Assembly: GCA_963606965.1 (NCBI GenBank)
Contig: CAVDAL010000046.1
Location: 1 to 20,260, forward strand
DNA: 20,260 nt
DNA from: CAVDAL01 sp963606965
GTDB lineage: Bacteria > Actinomycetota > Coriobacteriia > Coriobacteriales > QAMH01
Direction: 5' to 3'
Position 1 is the first letter of the stretch; each line of letters begins with the position of its first letter. The notes below the pieces were generated by a model. That model searched no databases. It saw only the letters and a list, made by a program, of their open reading frames with translations, and was not told where the DNA came from. Below, one piece after another: positions 1 through 7,546 of this stretch. A program made the position numbers and the translations under genes.

Positions 1-24
1 AACTGTTGCGCGCATTGCACTTCA

Positions 25-196
25 TTTTCTGCATATAAAGCTGCAGTTTAATAAAACACCCACCAGTTAAGCATCGTTTAGATGCTGGCGGGCTTTCGCT
101 TGCACAATATCAAAATTAATGATTATTTTTAGAACACTTTTTCTGCATATAAAAAATAGTTTTCTGCATAAAATATAGCAAAAAATATGCAGAAAA
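25..196. repeat. Cluster of four TTTTCTGCATA motifs
   Basis: The 11-mer TTTTCTGCATA occurs at 25-35, 139-149 and 160-170 on the plus strand and once inverted (TATGCAGAAAA) at 186-196. The copies at 25 and 139 match over 15 bases (TTTTCTGCATATAAA). The copies at 139 and 160 start 21 bp apart, two helical turns. All lie in the non-coding stretch after mnmA. This pattern fits binding sites for a regulator acting on a gene left of the window, but no regulator was identified. Confidence 0.6.
50..92 (-). terminator. Probable rho-independent terminator after mnmA
   Basis: Read leftward, the RNA has the stem CCCGCCAG (92-85) with CUGGUGGG (66-59), which includes a G-U wobble, plus an inner perfect pair GCAUC/GAUGC, and then UGUUUUAUU. 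On the plus strand the wobble becomes a C-A mismatch and no U-run follows, so the structure favours leftward transcription. It lies about 110 nt past the mnmA stop and is the plausible end of the rpsA-mnmA transcript. Confidence 0.55.
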
Positions 197-204
197 TTAT
201 CTAT

Positions 205-1260
205 TTAGCAGATAATTCCGCCGCCCATGACCATGCCATCGGAATAAAAAACAGCAACCTGTCCAGGTGCAACAGCACGCGCAGCATCATTGAAAAATAC
301 TTGCACACCGCCATCTTCCATTGGCACAATCTGGCAAGGAACAGCCTTTGACCTGTACCTGATTTTCACTTTGCAGCTGCGCTTTGCACTCGGCGCTTCA
401 ATTGAAGTCCAAACAAGGTCGCGCACTTTGCAAGATTCAGTGGCCTGCAAATTTTCAGGGCCTACAAAAAGCGAATTAGAAATTGGATCTTTTGCAATAA
501 CATAAAGCGGCTCGCCTGTGCCACCGCCAACATTTAAGCCTTTGCGCTGGCCAATAGTATAATGATGCAGCCCATTATGCTGCCCCAAAACTTTGCCGCT
601 ACCCATATGCATAACATTGCCAGGCTCAGCATTTATGCCATGTTCATCAAGCCAAGCAGCATAATCGTCGCCTTCAATAAAGCAAATGTCTTGACTTTCT
701 GAAATTTCAGAAAATCCAAGCCCTGCTCGCATTTCCATCTTGCGAACAATTGGCTTTGAAATATTGTTCAGCGGAAAAATTGTGCGAGCCAAAATATCTT
801 GCGTCAAACCATAAAGCATATATGACTGGTCTTTATATTCATCGAATGGCACACGCAACTGATACGGCTTTAAGCCAACACCTTCTGTATCTTGCGTGAT
901 ATTTGCATAATGCCCTGTTGCAATAAAGTCGCAGCCCAAGCTGTCTGCAGCACGCACCAGGGAAGGAAATTTCATTGTCCGGTTGCAAAAAGCACAAGGG
1001 TTTGGCGTTAAACCCTGTTCATATTCTTTAATGAAGTCTGCTTCAACAATAGCTTTAAATTCATCTTGTACATCAACAATGCGGTGCTCAATGCCAAGCT
1101 TTTCACAAACTTCTGCAGCTTTTGCTTGTGCTTCTATATCTTTTTTGAACGCATGAAAAACAAGCGTGACGCCTATCACTTCATAGCCGTCACGCTGTAA
1201 ACATAAGGCGGAGACGCTTGAATCGACTCCGCCACTCATGCCAAGTAAAACTTTTTTCAA
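205..1260 (-). CDS. mnmA: tRNA-specific 2-thiouridylase MnmA
   Basis: Cytosolic enzyme that places sulfur on C2 of the wobble uridine in tRNA-Lys, -Glu and -Gln, using ATP and a persulfide relay. The 351-aa length is normal for the family. Visible features are the PP-loop SGGVDSS near residue 9, the catalytic Cys in TPNPCAFCNRTMKF (Cys89), GHYA at 116-119, KDQSYML at 143-149, and the second catalytic Cys in SQDICFI (Cys193). The start is TTG at 1260, preceded by AGAGG nine nt upstream; this ribosome site overlaps the rpsA stop, so the two genes are probably cotranscribed and translationally coupled. The protein ends GGGIIC. Function is secure; the sulfur donor (an IscS/NifS-type desulfurase) is not in the window. 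Confidence 0.96.
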   Translation of the reverse strand: MKKVLLGMSGGVDSSVSALCLQRDGYEVIGVTLVFHAFKKDIEAQAKAAEVCEKLGIEHRIVDVQDEFKAIVEADFIKEYEQGLTPNPCAFCNRTMKFPSLVRAADSLGCDFIATGHYANITQDTEGVGLKPYQLRVPFDEYKDQSYMLYGLTQDILARTIFPLNNISKPIVRKMEMRAGLGFSEISESQDICFIEGDDYAAWLDEHGINAEPGNVMHMGSGKVLGQHNGLHHYTIGQRKGLNVGGGTGEPLYVIAKDPISNSLFVGPENLQATESCKVRDLVWTSIEAPSAKRSCKVKIRYRSKAVPCQIVPMEDGGVQVFFNDAARAVAPGQVAVFYSDGMVMGGGIIC

Positions 1261-1274
1261 GTTTTTACGCCTCT

Positions 1275-2534
1275 TTATTCAGCAGCTTCTTCAGTTGCTT
1301 CTTCAGCTGAAGCTTCTTCAGCAGCCTCAGCCTCTACAGCCTCTTCCGCAGGAGCTTCTTCAGCTTTTTCTTCTTTTGCATCAGCTTTACCAGCTGGCTT
1401 TTCAAGCTCAGCTACGTCAATTTCAACGCCAAGCTGTTCAGCAGCAGCCTTCATTGACAAAGAAATGCGGCGGCGTTCCATATCAATTTCCATAACCTTA
1501 ACTTGAACAGTGTCGCCAACTGTGCAAACCTGGCTTGGAATTTCAACATGCTTTGTTGCCATTTCAGAAATATGAACAAGGCCTTCAATGTCTTCGCCCA
1601 ATTCAACAAAAATGCCGAATGGAACAAGCTTTGTAACTTTGCCTTCAACAACAGAATCAACAGGATAGCTTTGAACAAGTGCACGCCATGGATCTTCTGT
1701 TGTTTGCTTCAAACCAAGAGAAATGCGCTCGCGGCTCATGTCGACTTCAAGAACTTCAACTTCAACTTCATCGCCAACAGCAACAACTTCTGATGGATGA
1801 TTGATGTGACTCCATGAAAGTTCAGAAATGTGAACAAGACCGTCGATGCCGCCCAAGTCAACAAATGCACCAAAGTCAACGATGCTGCTAACAACACCCT
1901 TTAAGCGCATGCCCTGTGTGAGCTTGCCCAAAACTTCAGCACGTTCCTGCTTGCGTCCTTCTTCAAGAACAACGCGGCGAGACAAAACAACATTGTTGCG
2001 GTTTCTGTCCATTTCGATAACACGAGCTTCGATTGTGTCACCAAGATAAGTGTCAAGATCTTTGACGCGGCGCAAGTCGACCAAAGATGCTGGCAAAAAG
2101 CCACGCAATCCAATGTCAAGAATCAAGCCACCCTTAACAACCTCGATAACTTCGCCTTCGACGTTTTGGCCAGCATTGAACTTTTCTTCAACGCTAATCC
2201 ATGCGCGCTCATATTCAGCGCGGCGTTTAGAAAGCACGGTACGACCATCTTTGTCTTCTTTCTGAAGAACCAAAGCTTCAATCTTGTCGCCAACAGAAAC
2301 AATGTCAGCTGGATTGACTTCTTTGCGGATGGTGAGTTCGCGCATTGGAATGACACCTTCAGACTTTGAAGCGATGTCTAATAAAACTTCATCGCGATCA
2401 ATTCTTACTACAGTGCCTGTTAATAAGTCTCCGTCCTTGAATGAGGAGACGCTGTTATCGTACAGAGCTGCCATTTCTTCATCTGTGTAGTCTTCGCTCA
2501 TGTCGATAACTGAAGGATTCTTGATTTCGCTCAA
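1275..2534 (-). CDS. rpsA: 30S ribosomal protein S1
   Basis: RNA-binding ribosomal protein that helps mRNA onto the 30S subunit. Four S1 (OB-fold) repeats are visible, at about residues 34-105, 122-187, 208-276 and 294-362. The last two carry the typical VxxFGxFVxL...GLVHISE pattern. An acidic Ala/Glu-rich tail covers about 385-419. Four repeats match the short actinobacterial/firmicute type rather than the six-repeat E. coli protein. I place the start at TTG 2534, giving 419 aa, because AAAGGGG lies five nt upstream. The frame stays open to a GTG at 2624, and an ATG at 2501 lacks a ribosome site. The leader can fold over the ribosome site (separate entry). mnmA follows after 14 nt. Confidence 0.94.
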   Translation of the reverse strand: MSEIKNPSVIDMSEDYTDEEMAALYDNSVSSFKDGDLLTGTVVRIDRDEVLLDIASKSEGVIPMRELTIRKEVNPADIVSVGDKIEALVLQKEDKDGRTVLSKRRAEYERAWISVEEKFNAGQNVEGEVIEVVKGGLILDIGLRGFLPASLVDLRRVKDLDTYLGDTIEARVIEMDRNRNNVVLSRRVVLEEGRKQERAEVLGKLTQGMRLKGVVSSIVDFGAFVDLGGIDGLVHISELSWSHINHPSEVVAVGDEVEVEVLEVDMSRERISLGLKQTTEDPWRALVQSYPVDSVVEGKVTKLVPFGIFVELGEDIEGLVHISEMATKHVEIPSQVCTVGDTVQVKVMEIDMERRRISLSMKAAAEQLGVEIDVAELEKPAGKADAKEEKAEEAPAEEAVEAEAAEEASAEEATEEAAE

Positions 2535-2537
2535 GAG

Positions 2538-2624
2538 GACCCCTTTCACATGGGGCCGCGAATAAGTCGTCAAAAACGTTTTTACTCGGGGCCGTACATA
2601 ATCACGGTGTGGCCTATTCCACAC
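2538..2624 (-). promoter_or_regulatory. Structured 5' leader of rpsA
   Basis: Between a likely -10 (TAGAAT, 2640-2635) and the rpsA start, the leader contains a perfect six-pair hairpin GTGTGG-N6-CCACAC (2624-2607), a 12-bp palindrome AAAAACGTTTTT (2572-2583) and two copies of GGCCCC (2593-2588 and 2557-2552). The second GGCCCC pairs with GGGGTC (2543-2538), which contains the Shine-Dalgarno of rpsA; the first copy could pair there instead. This suggests translational control, perhaps by S1 itself, as is known for E. coli rpsA. No known leader family was recognised. Confidence 0.45.
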
Positions 2625-2678
2625 ACAAATGCATATTCTACATTAATTGGCGCAGCTTGGCACTAATTATTTTGTACT

Positions 2679-5285
2679 TTAATGTGCTTCGGCCCAATTT
2701 TCGGCGAAAGAAACATCGACAATAAGCGGAACACGCAACTGGGCAGCATTCGACATGACATCTGTGACCATTTCCTTCACGCGGTCGACTTCATCAAGCG
2801 GGCATTCAAAGTCAAGTTCATCGTGAACTTGCAATACCATCTTCGTTTTATAATTGCCAGCTTGCAGGCGGTTTTGCACTTCAATCATTGCAATTTTAAT
2901 GATGTCTGCAGCACTACCCTGCATCGGGTGATTCATTGCTGTGCGTTCTGCAAAATTCCTGTGCACTGCATTGCGCGCATCGATTTCTGGAATGTGACGC
3001 TTGCGGCCAAAAAGAGTTTCCACATATTTGTCGCGCTTTGCGCATTCAACCAGTTCATCAAGATATGCGCGCACACCAGGATATGCTTCGAAATATCTAT
3101 CAATCATTTCCTTTGCTTGAACAAGCGGAATGTGAAGCGCTTGCCCCAAGCCAAAAGCCTGCTGACCATAAACAATGCCGAAGTTCACAGCCTTTGCTCG
3201 CGCACGCATTTGCGATGTTACATCTTGCGGCTGCACGCCAAAAACGCGCGCCGCTGTTGCACGATGGAAGTCTTCCCCACTCAAAAATGCATTGATAAGA
3301 TGTTCATCTTGCGAAAGATGAGCAAGAAGGCGCAATTCAATTTGCGAATAATCTGCAGAAAGAAAAACGCAATCTTGCGGCGCTTTGAATGCACGGCGAA
3401 TTTCACGCCCAAGCTCTGTGCGCACAGGAATATTTTGCAAGTTCGGGTCTGATGAAGAAAGACGCCCTGTTGAAGTGACAGTTTGATGATATGTTGTATG
3501 AACGCGCCCCTTCACATCGACCAAACTTGGCAGCGCATCTGTATAAGTCGAGCGCAATTTTGCAAGCTCGCGATATTTTATGACTTTGCCAGGCATTGGG
3601 TGGTCGTCTGCTAATTTTTCCAGAACTTGCGCGCTTGTGGAATATCCACGTTTGTTCTTCTTCGTCTTTTTTGTGTCAAGTCCAAGCTTTTCAAACAAAA
3701 TTTTGCCAAGTTGAACAGTGGAATCTATATTGAAGTCTTCACCTGCAAGCTCGATAATTTCATCATGAAGTTCATCAATTTGCTTGCCAATTTTTGCAGA
3801 AAGCTCATGCAAAATTTGCTTGTCAACATAAACGCCATCTTCTTCCATCTTTGCCAAAACAGGAACAAGTGGCATTTCAACTTCTTCAAAAAGCTTCAAT
3901 GATGAATCTTTTTCAAGAGCATAATGCAAGATTGAATAAAGCTTGTTTGCACATGCAGCTTCAAAAATTCCAGCGCTATATTCAGCATCTTCAGAATAAT
4001 AAATTCCAAGATGTGTTGAAGCTAAGTCTTCAATAGCATATTGCGATGTGGAAGAATCCAATAAATAAGCAGCTATTGAGCAATCAAAGATATTTGCAAT
4101 TTGTTCAGCTTTAAACTGGGAAAGCCCGCAAGTCTTGATTACATTTTTAGCATCAAAAACAGCTACTATCGTTTTTTCAAGCGCAGAAATTAAAAGCTCA
4201 ATTCCTTCACTTAATGATATGCTTGCACAAGCGCTGCCATCTGAAAAGACAATATCAGGCTCAAGAGCAAAAAGACTATCTTCAGCTGGTTCATCGAATG
4301 CAAAGCCAAGCACTCGCCCGCTCTCACAAGCATTTTCAACAAGGCTTTTTGCATCCGGCGCAATATCAAATTTAACTTCAACTTTTGGAACAGCTGCTGC
4401 AACAAGGCGTGAATCATCAAAAATCTCGCTAAGTTCGCTCAAGTGCTTTTTAAAACCAAGAGCGCTGAAAGCTTCCACAACTTCTTGCGCATTATAAGAC
4501 GGGAAATGCAATTCTTCTAAATCTATATCTATCGGCGCATCTTTACGAATTGTTGCAACTTGCTTTGAAATTCTTGCATCGTCTGCATGTTCAGAAATAT
4601 TCTGGCCCATCTTGCCTTTAATTTCTGAAGCATGAGCTAAAACATCTTCCAGGTCTGCATACTGAGCAAGCAGTTTTGCGGCTGTTTTTTCACCAATTCC
4701 AGGGACACCAGGAATGTTGTCGCTTGTGTCGCCTTTAAGCCCCAAAAAATCAGTGACGCGCTGCGGTTCCACGCCATAGCGCTCCACTACTTTTTCTGGC
4801 GTATAAATGACAATATCTGACATCCCTTTTTTTGTCGTAACAACGCGAGTGTTTTCTGTCACAAGCTGATATGCATCCTTGTCGCCAGTGATCAAATAGA
4901 CATCCATGCCTTCTTCTTCTGCACGCGCAGCAACAGTGCCCAAGATATCGTCGCCTTCAAAGCCTTCCAAGCTCACGCAAGGAATGCCTAAAGACTTCAA
5001 CAAATCCTTTATCAGCGGGAATTGCACCTTCAGCGCGTCGTCCATTGGCGGGCGCTGAGCTTTATAAGCTTCCAACAACTTCATGCGCCAGTCTGGACGG
5101 TGAACATCCCATGCACAAACAATAGCATCTGGCTCGAAGTCTTTTATCATCTTTAAAATCATTTGAATGAATCCAAAAACAGCATTTGTTGGGGTGCCAT
5201 CTTTTGTTGTCATTGATGGCGGAACAGCATGAAATGCTCTGTGAAGTAGTGAATTTCCATCGATAACTGCAACTGCTTTGGACAT
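2679..5285 (-). CDS. polA: DNA polymerase I
   Basis: Repair and Okazaki-fragment polymerase with 5' nuclease activity, 868 aa. The N-terminal FEN/PIN nuclease (about 1-290) shows DGNSLLHRAF, GDKDAYQLV and GLKGDTSDNIPGVPGIGEKTA. A degenerate 3'-5' exonuclease fold follows (about 300-470): the FDxxxxxYLL region is kept, but the DxE motif and the C-terminal YxxxD motif are missing, so proofreading is probably absent. The polymerase domain has motif A (DYSQIELRLLAHLS), motif B (RARAKAVNFGIVYGQ) and motif C (QVHDE, Asp822). The ATG at 5285 is preferred because GGAG lies nine nt upstream; a TTG five codons earlier overlaps that site. The gap to rpsA is 144 nt and contains a separate rpsA promoter candidate. 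Confidence 0.97.
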   Translation of the reverse strand: MSKAVAVIDGNSLLHRAFHAVPPSMTTKDGTPTNAVFGFIQMILKMIKDFEPDAIVCAWDVHRPDWRMKLLEAYKAQRPPMDDALKVQFPLIKDLLKSLGIPCVSLEGFEGDDILGTVAARAEEEGMDVYLITGDKDAYQLVTENTRVVTTKKGMSDIVIYTPEKVVERYGVEPQRVTDFLGLKGDTSDNIPGVPGIGEKTAAKLLAQYADLEDVLAHASEIKGKMGQNISEHADDARISKQVATIRKDAPIDIDLEELHFPSYNAQEVVEAFSALGFKKHLSELSEIFDDSRLVAAAVPKVEVKFDIAPDAKSLVENACESGRVLGFAFDEPAEDSLFALEPDIVFSDGSACASISLSEGIELLISALEKTIVAVFDAKNVIKTCGLSQFKAEQIANIFDCSIAAYLLDSSTSQYAIEDLASTHLGIYYSEDAEYSAGIFEAACANKLYSILHYALEKDSSLKLFEEVEMPLVPVLAKMEEDGVYVDKQILHELSAKIGKQIDELHDEIIELAGEDFNIDSTVQLGKILFEKLGLDTKKTKKNKRGYSTSAQVLEKLADDHPMPGKVIKYRELAKLRSTYTDALPSLVDVKGRVHTTYHQTVTSTGRLSSSDPNLQNIPVRTELGREIRRAFKAPQDCVFLSADYSQIELRLLAHLSQDEHLINAFLSGEDFHRATAARVFGVQPQDVTSQMRARAKAVNFGIVYGQQAFGLGQALHIPLVQAKEMIDRYFEAYPGVRAYLDELVECAKRDKYVETLFGRKRHIPEIDARNAVHRNFAERTAMNHPMQGSAADIIKIAMIEVQNRLQAGNYKTKMVLQVHDELDFECPLDEVDRVKEMVTDVMSNAAQLRVPLIVDVSFAENWAEAH

Positions 5286-5320
5286 AACAAACAACTCCAA
5301 AATTAAAATTTATTTATCAA

Positions 5321-5347
5321 AAACCTGCGCCAATAAAGTTTGCGCAG
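5321..5347. repeat. GCGCAG stem-loop element upstream of polA (copy 1)
   Basis: Plus strand AAACCTGCGCCAATAAA is followed by GTTTGCGCAG; the arms CTGCGC (5325-5330) and GCGCAG (5342-5347) form a six-pair stem with an 11-nt loop. It lies 36-62 nt upstream of the polA start. The same element, with a longer loop, lies upstream of the amino-acid ABC operon (9773-9810). It may be a shared RNA hairpin or protein-binding site. Confidence 0.5.
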
Positions 5348-5420
5348 CAAAAACAAGCGCGGCAAACTAAACAGTAAAACATGCACGCAAAAGGCATCAC
5401 GGCAAACCCACGTGCAAAAA

Positions 5421-6389
5421 CTAAAGCCACAACCGTGCTATTGTGACAAGCGCAACGCCTGCCGCGATGCAAATAATACCTACAACTCGATATTTATCAG
5501 TCTTCACTTTTGGCGAAAGCAAAATGCCAGTCGCATCAATCACAACTGCCATAGCAAGCTGGCCAAACATCAAAGCTGCCATGAGCAAGACAACGCCAAG
5601 ATATGTAACAGCAACGGTGTTGCAAAAAACACCTATCGCTCCATAAAGCCCGCCAAGAATCATCCAAGGTTTAATTCCGCGGCCACGCATTGAATTAAAG
5701 TGTCCCTTCTTTGCAAAAAGGCAAGCGATTAAAGAAATCAAAAAGCCGACGGTGAAATTAACAAGGCTTGCATCTATAAAACCAACAGATTCAGACAAAG
5801 CAGAATTTGAAGGCGCTTGAATTGCAGTGCCAACGCCAGACAAAAATGCTAAGAATGCGAAGAATAGCGCTTTCTTGGAAATTGGCTTTTTGCCAGCTGA
5901 ACCGGTACTGCCACTTCCACTGCCGCCTTCCCCACCTGCCGCATCGCGTCTTTTGCTGACATAAACAAGCACAAGACCAACAGCAACAACCAAAATCCCA
6001 AGCACGCGAGTAAAGCTTACAGACACAACTTCTGTCTGGAAGAGTCCAAAAATATCAACAACAACGCCCATGGAAAGCTGACCCAACATAATAATTGTTA
6101 AAGTCAAAGCAATACCCAAGTGCGGCGCACAATATGTGATTATATAAATAAGGAAAGCGCCATAAAGCCCGCCCAAAAATTGCCACGCAGGCAAACCAGC
6201 AGCATTTGCAAGCAACGGCAAATGCCCGCTGAAAAGCGCGACAATAAAAAGGATGATCATACCACCAGCAAAAGAAATTACTGTTGCTTGCGTGTGCCCC
6301 ACCTTAAATGAAAGCGCAGCATTTGTTGGGCTTTGTACTGAAACTAAAATGCCATTAACAATAGCTATGACTAATGAAAGTAAAACCAT
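5421..6389 (-). CDS. DMT-superfamily transporter, tandem YdcZ (DUF606) fusion
   Basis: Integral membrane protein of 322 aa with about ten hydrophobic segments. The two halves are repeats of one another: NGILVSVQSPTNAALSFKVG near residue 12 and SGVGTAIQAPSNSALSESVG near residue 184. Each matches the start of a YdcZ/DUF606 domain, which is usually about 150 aa and encoded alone or as a gene pair. A Gly/Ser-rich linker (about 152-170) joins them. The substrate is unknown; DMT relatives move small metabolites. The gene starts six nt after the apt stop with no clear ribosome site of its own, so it is probably translated by coupling to apt. A role in purine movement is suggested only by that neighbour. 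Confidence 0.85.
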   Translation of the reverse strand: MVLLSLVIAIVNGILVSVQSPTNAALSFKVGHTQATVISFAGGMIILFIVALFSGHLPLLANAAGLPAWQFLGGLYGAFLIYIITYCAPHLGIALTLTIIMLGQLSMGVVVDIFGLFQTEVVSVSFTRVLGILVVAVGLVLVYVSKRRDAAGGEGGSGSGSTGSAGKKPISKKALFFAFLAFLSGVGTAIQAPSNSALSESVGFIDASLVNFTVGFLISLIACLFAKKGHFNSMRGRGIKPWMILGGLYGAIGVFCNTVAVTYLGVVLLMAALMFGQLAMAVVIDATGILLSPKVKTDKYRVVGIICIAAGVALVTIARLWL

Positions 6390-6395
6390 AATTTA

Positions 6396-6929
6396 TTAGT
6401 TCACTTTAATCAAAGAGAAAAGCTCTGCATCAGTTTCTTTTTGCAAAAGCTCAACAGGATTTAAGAATGAAAGTTCCATCAAAAATGCCATGCCAACAAG
6501 CTTTGCCCCAAATTTTTCCACCAAGTGAACTTGTGCAGCAGCTGTGCCACCAGTTGCTACCAGATCGTCCACAATCAAAACGATATCGTCTGAAGTCAAA
6601 GCGTCTGCATGCATTTGAATTTCATCTGTGCCATATTCAAGTTCATAGCTTTCTGTTACAACTTCACGCGGGAGCTTGCCAGGCTTGCGAGCAGGAACAA
6701 AGCCAGCGCCAAGTTTATATGCAACAGGAGCACCAACAAGAAAGCCCCTTGCTTCTGCGCCAACAACCTTTGTAACGCCTGCATCTTTAAAATGGTCTGC
6801 AATTGCATCTATTGCTGCTGCAAAACCTTCTTGGTCGGCAACCAAAGGAGTAATATCTTTAAAAACAACGCCTGGCTCTGGATAGTCAGGAATGTCAGCA
6901 ACAAGATGTTCATAAGCAAAATCAGCCAT
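6396..6929 (-). CDS. apt: Adenine phosphoribosyltransferase
   Basis: Purine salvage enzyme: adenine plus PRPP gives AMP and pyrophosphate, in the cytosol. The 177-aa length is typical. Visible motifs are YPEPGVVFKDITPL near residue 16, EARGFLVGAPVAYKLGAGFVP near residue 60, KPGKLP, and the PRPP-binding loop VLIVDDLVATGGTAAA near residue 116. The start is ATG 6929, with GAAAGG nine nt upstream; a longer frame to 6962 has no support. Together with the transporter that follows after six nt it forms a two-gene operon. Its promoter overlaps that of the divergent acetyltransferase gene. Confidence 0.96.
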   Translation of the reverse strand: MADFAYEHLVADIPDYPEPGVVFKDITPLVADQEGFAAAIDAIADHFKDAGVTKVVGAEARGFLVGAPVAYKLGAGFVPARKPGKLPREVVTESYELEYGTDEIQMHADALTSDDIVLIVDDLVATGGTAAAQVHLVEKFGAKLVGMAFLMELSFLNPVELLQKETDAELFSLIKVN

Positions 6930-6966
6930 GGAAAATTTACCTTTCAGACAGGGACAAAACAAACAG

Positions 6967-6996
6967 ATTGTACTACCGCAAAGCTTTTATTAAAAT
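6967..6996. promoter_or_regulatory. Overlapping divergent promoters for apt and the GNAT gene
   Basis: Rightward: TTGTAC (6968-6973), a 17-bp spacer and TAAAAT (6991-6996), a good sigma-70-type promoter about 30 nt before the GNAT start. Leftward: -10 TACAAT (6972-6967) with a weak -35 TTTTAA 17 bp upstream (6995-6990). The -35 of one covers the -10 of the other, so the two are probably mutually exclusive. Confidence 0.6.
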
Positions 6997-7024
6997 AACA
7001 AGACCCCAAAATTAGGAGAGATAT

Positions 7025-7546
7025 ATGTTTAGAAAAGCACAAGAGGCAGACTTAGATAAAATCGCACAGATTTATTCTGAAATTCATGATTATGAAGAAG
7101 CAAACGGGCCTTTCACAAACTGGCGCCGTGACCTTTATCCAACGCGTGAAACAGCAGCTCAAGCTATAGCGGACGGATTTATGTATGTTGGTGAAGATGA
7201 AGGTGAAATGTTTGGCGCATCTTTGCTGAACAACAACCAGCTTGATGAATATGCAAAAATTCCATGGGAATATCCTGCTGAAGATGACGAAGTTGGAGTA
7301 ATTCATACTCTTGTTATTCGCCCAAGCATGAGTGGGCGCGGATATGCACGCAAATTTGTAGCTTGGTTGGAAGAAGAGGCAGCACGCCAAGGTTGCAAAG
7401 TTATGCGCCTTGACACTCCAATGACAAATACACCAGCTAAGAAAATGTATCCAAAGCTTGGCTACAGAGAAGCTGGTGTTGAATTCTTCAATTTCTTAGG
7501 ACAAATTGAAGAAGATTTAGTTTGTTATGAAAAGAAATTAGACTAA
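7025..7546 (+). CDS. GNAT-family N-acetyltransferase
   Basis: 173-aa cytosolic acetyl-CoA-dependent acyltransferase of the GNAT fold. Motif A, the acetyl-CoA pyrophosphate loop, is visible as VIHTLVIRPSMSGRGYARKF (about 96-115), preceded by a strand and followed by the helix AWLEEEAARQG; the C-terminal part has NTPAKKMYPKLGYREAG, typical of motif B. The substrate cannot be read from the sequence. The start has AGGAGAG four nt upstream, and a good promoter lies about 30 nt before it. The last nine bases overlap the last nine of the convergent ABC ATPase gene. Confidence 0.9.
   Translation: MFRKAQEADLDKIAQIYSEIHDYEEANGPFTNWRRDLYPTRETAAQAIADGFMYVGEDEGEMFGASLLNNNQLDEYAKIPWEYPAEDDEVGVIHTLVIRPSMSGRGYARKFVAWLEEEAARQGCKVMRLDTPMTNTPAKKMYPKLGYREAGVEFFNFLGQIEEDLVCYEKKLD

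Noticed and set aside
25..196. TTTTCTGCATA repeats as a CRISPR array
   Set aside because: Units are 11-15 bases with unequal spacing (114 and 21 bp), one is inverted, and no cas gene is present.
2682..3452. 256-codon open frame on the plus strand inside polA
   Set aside because: It lies opposite a clear polA frame with conserved motifs, has no family features, and its length is explained by codon bias.
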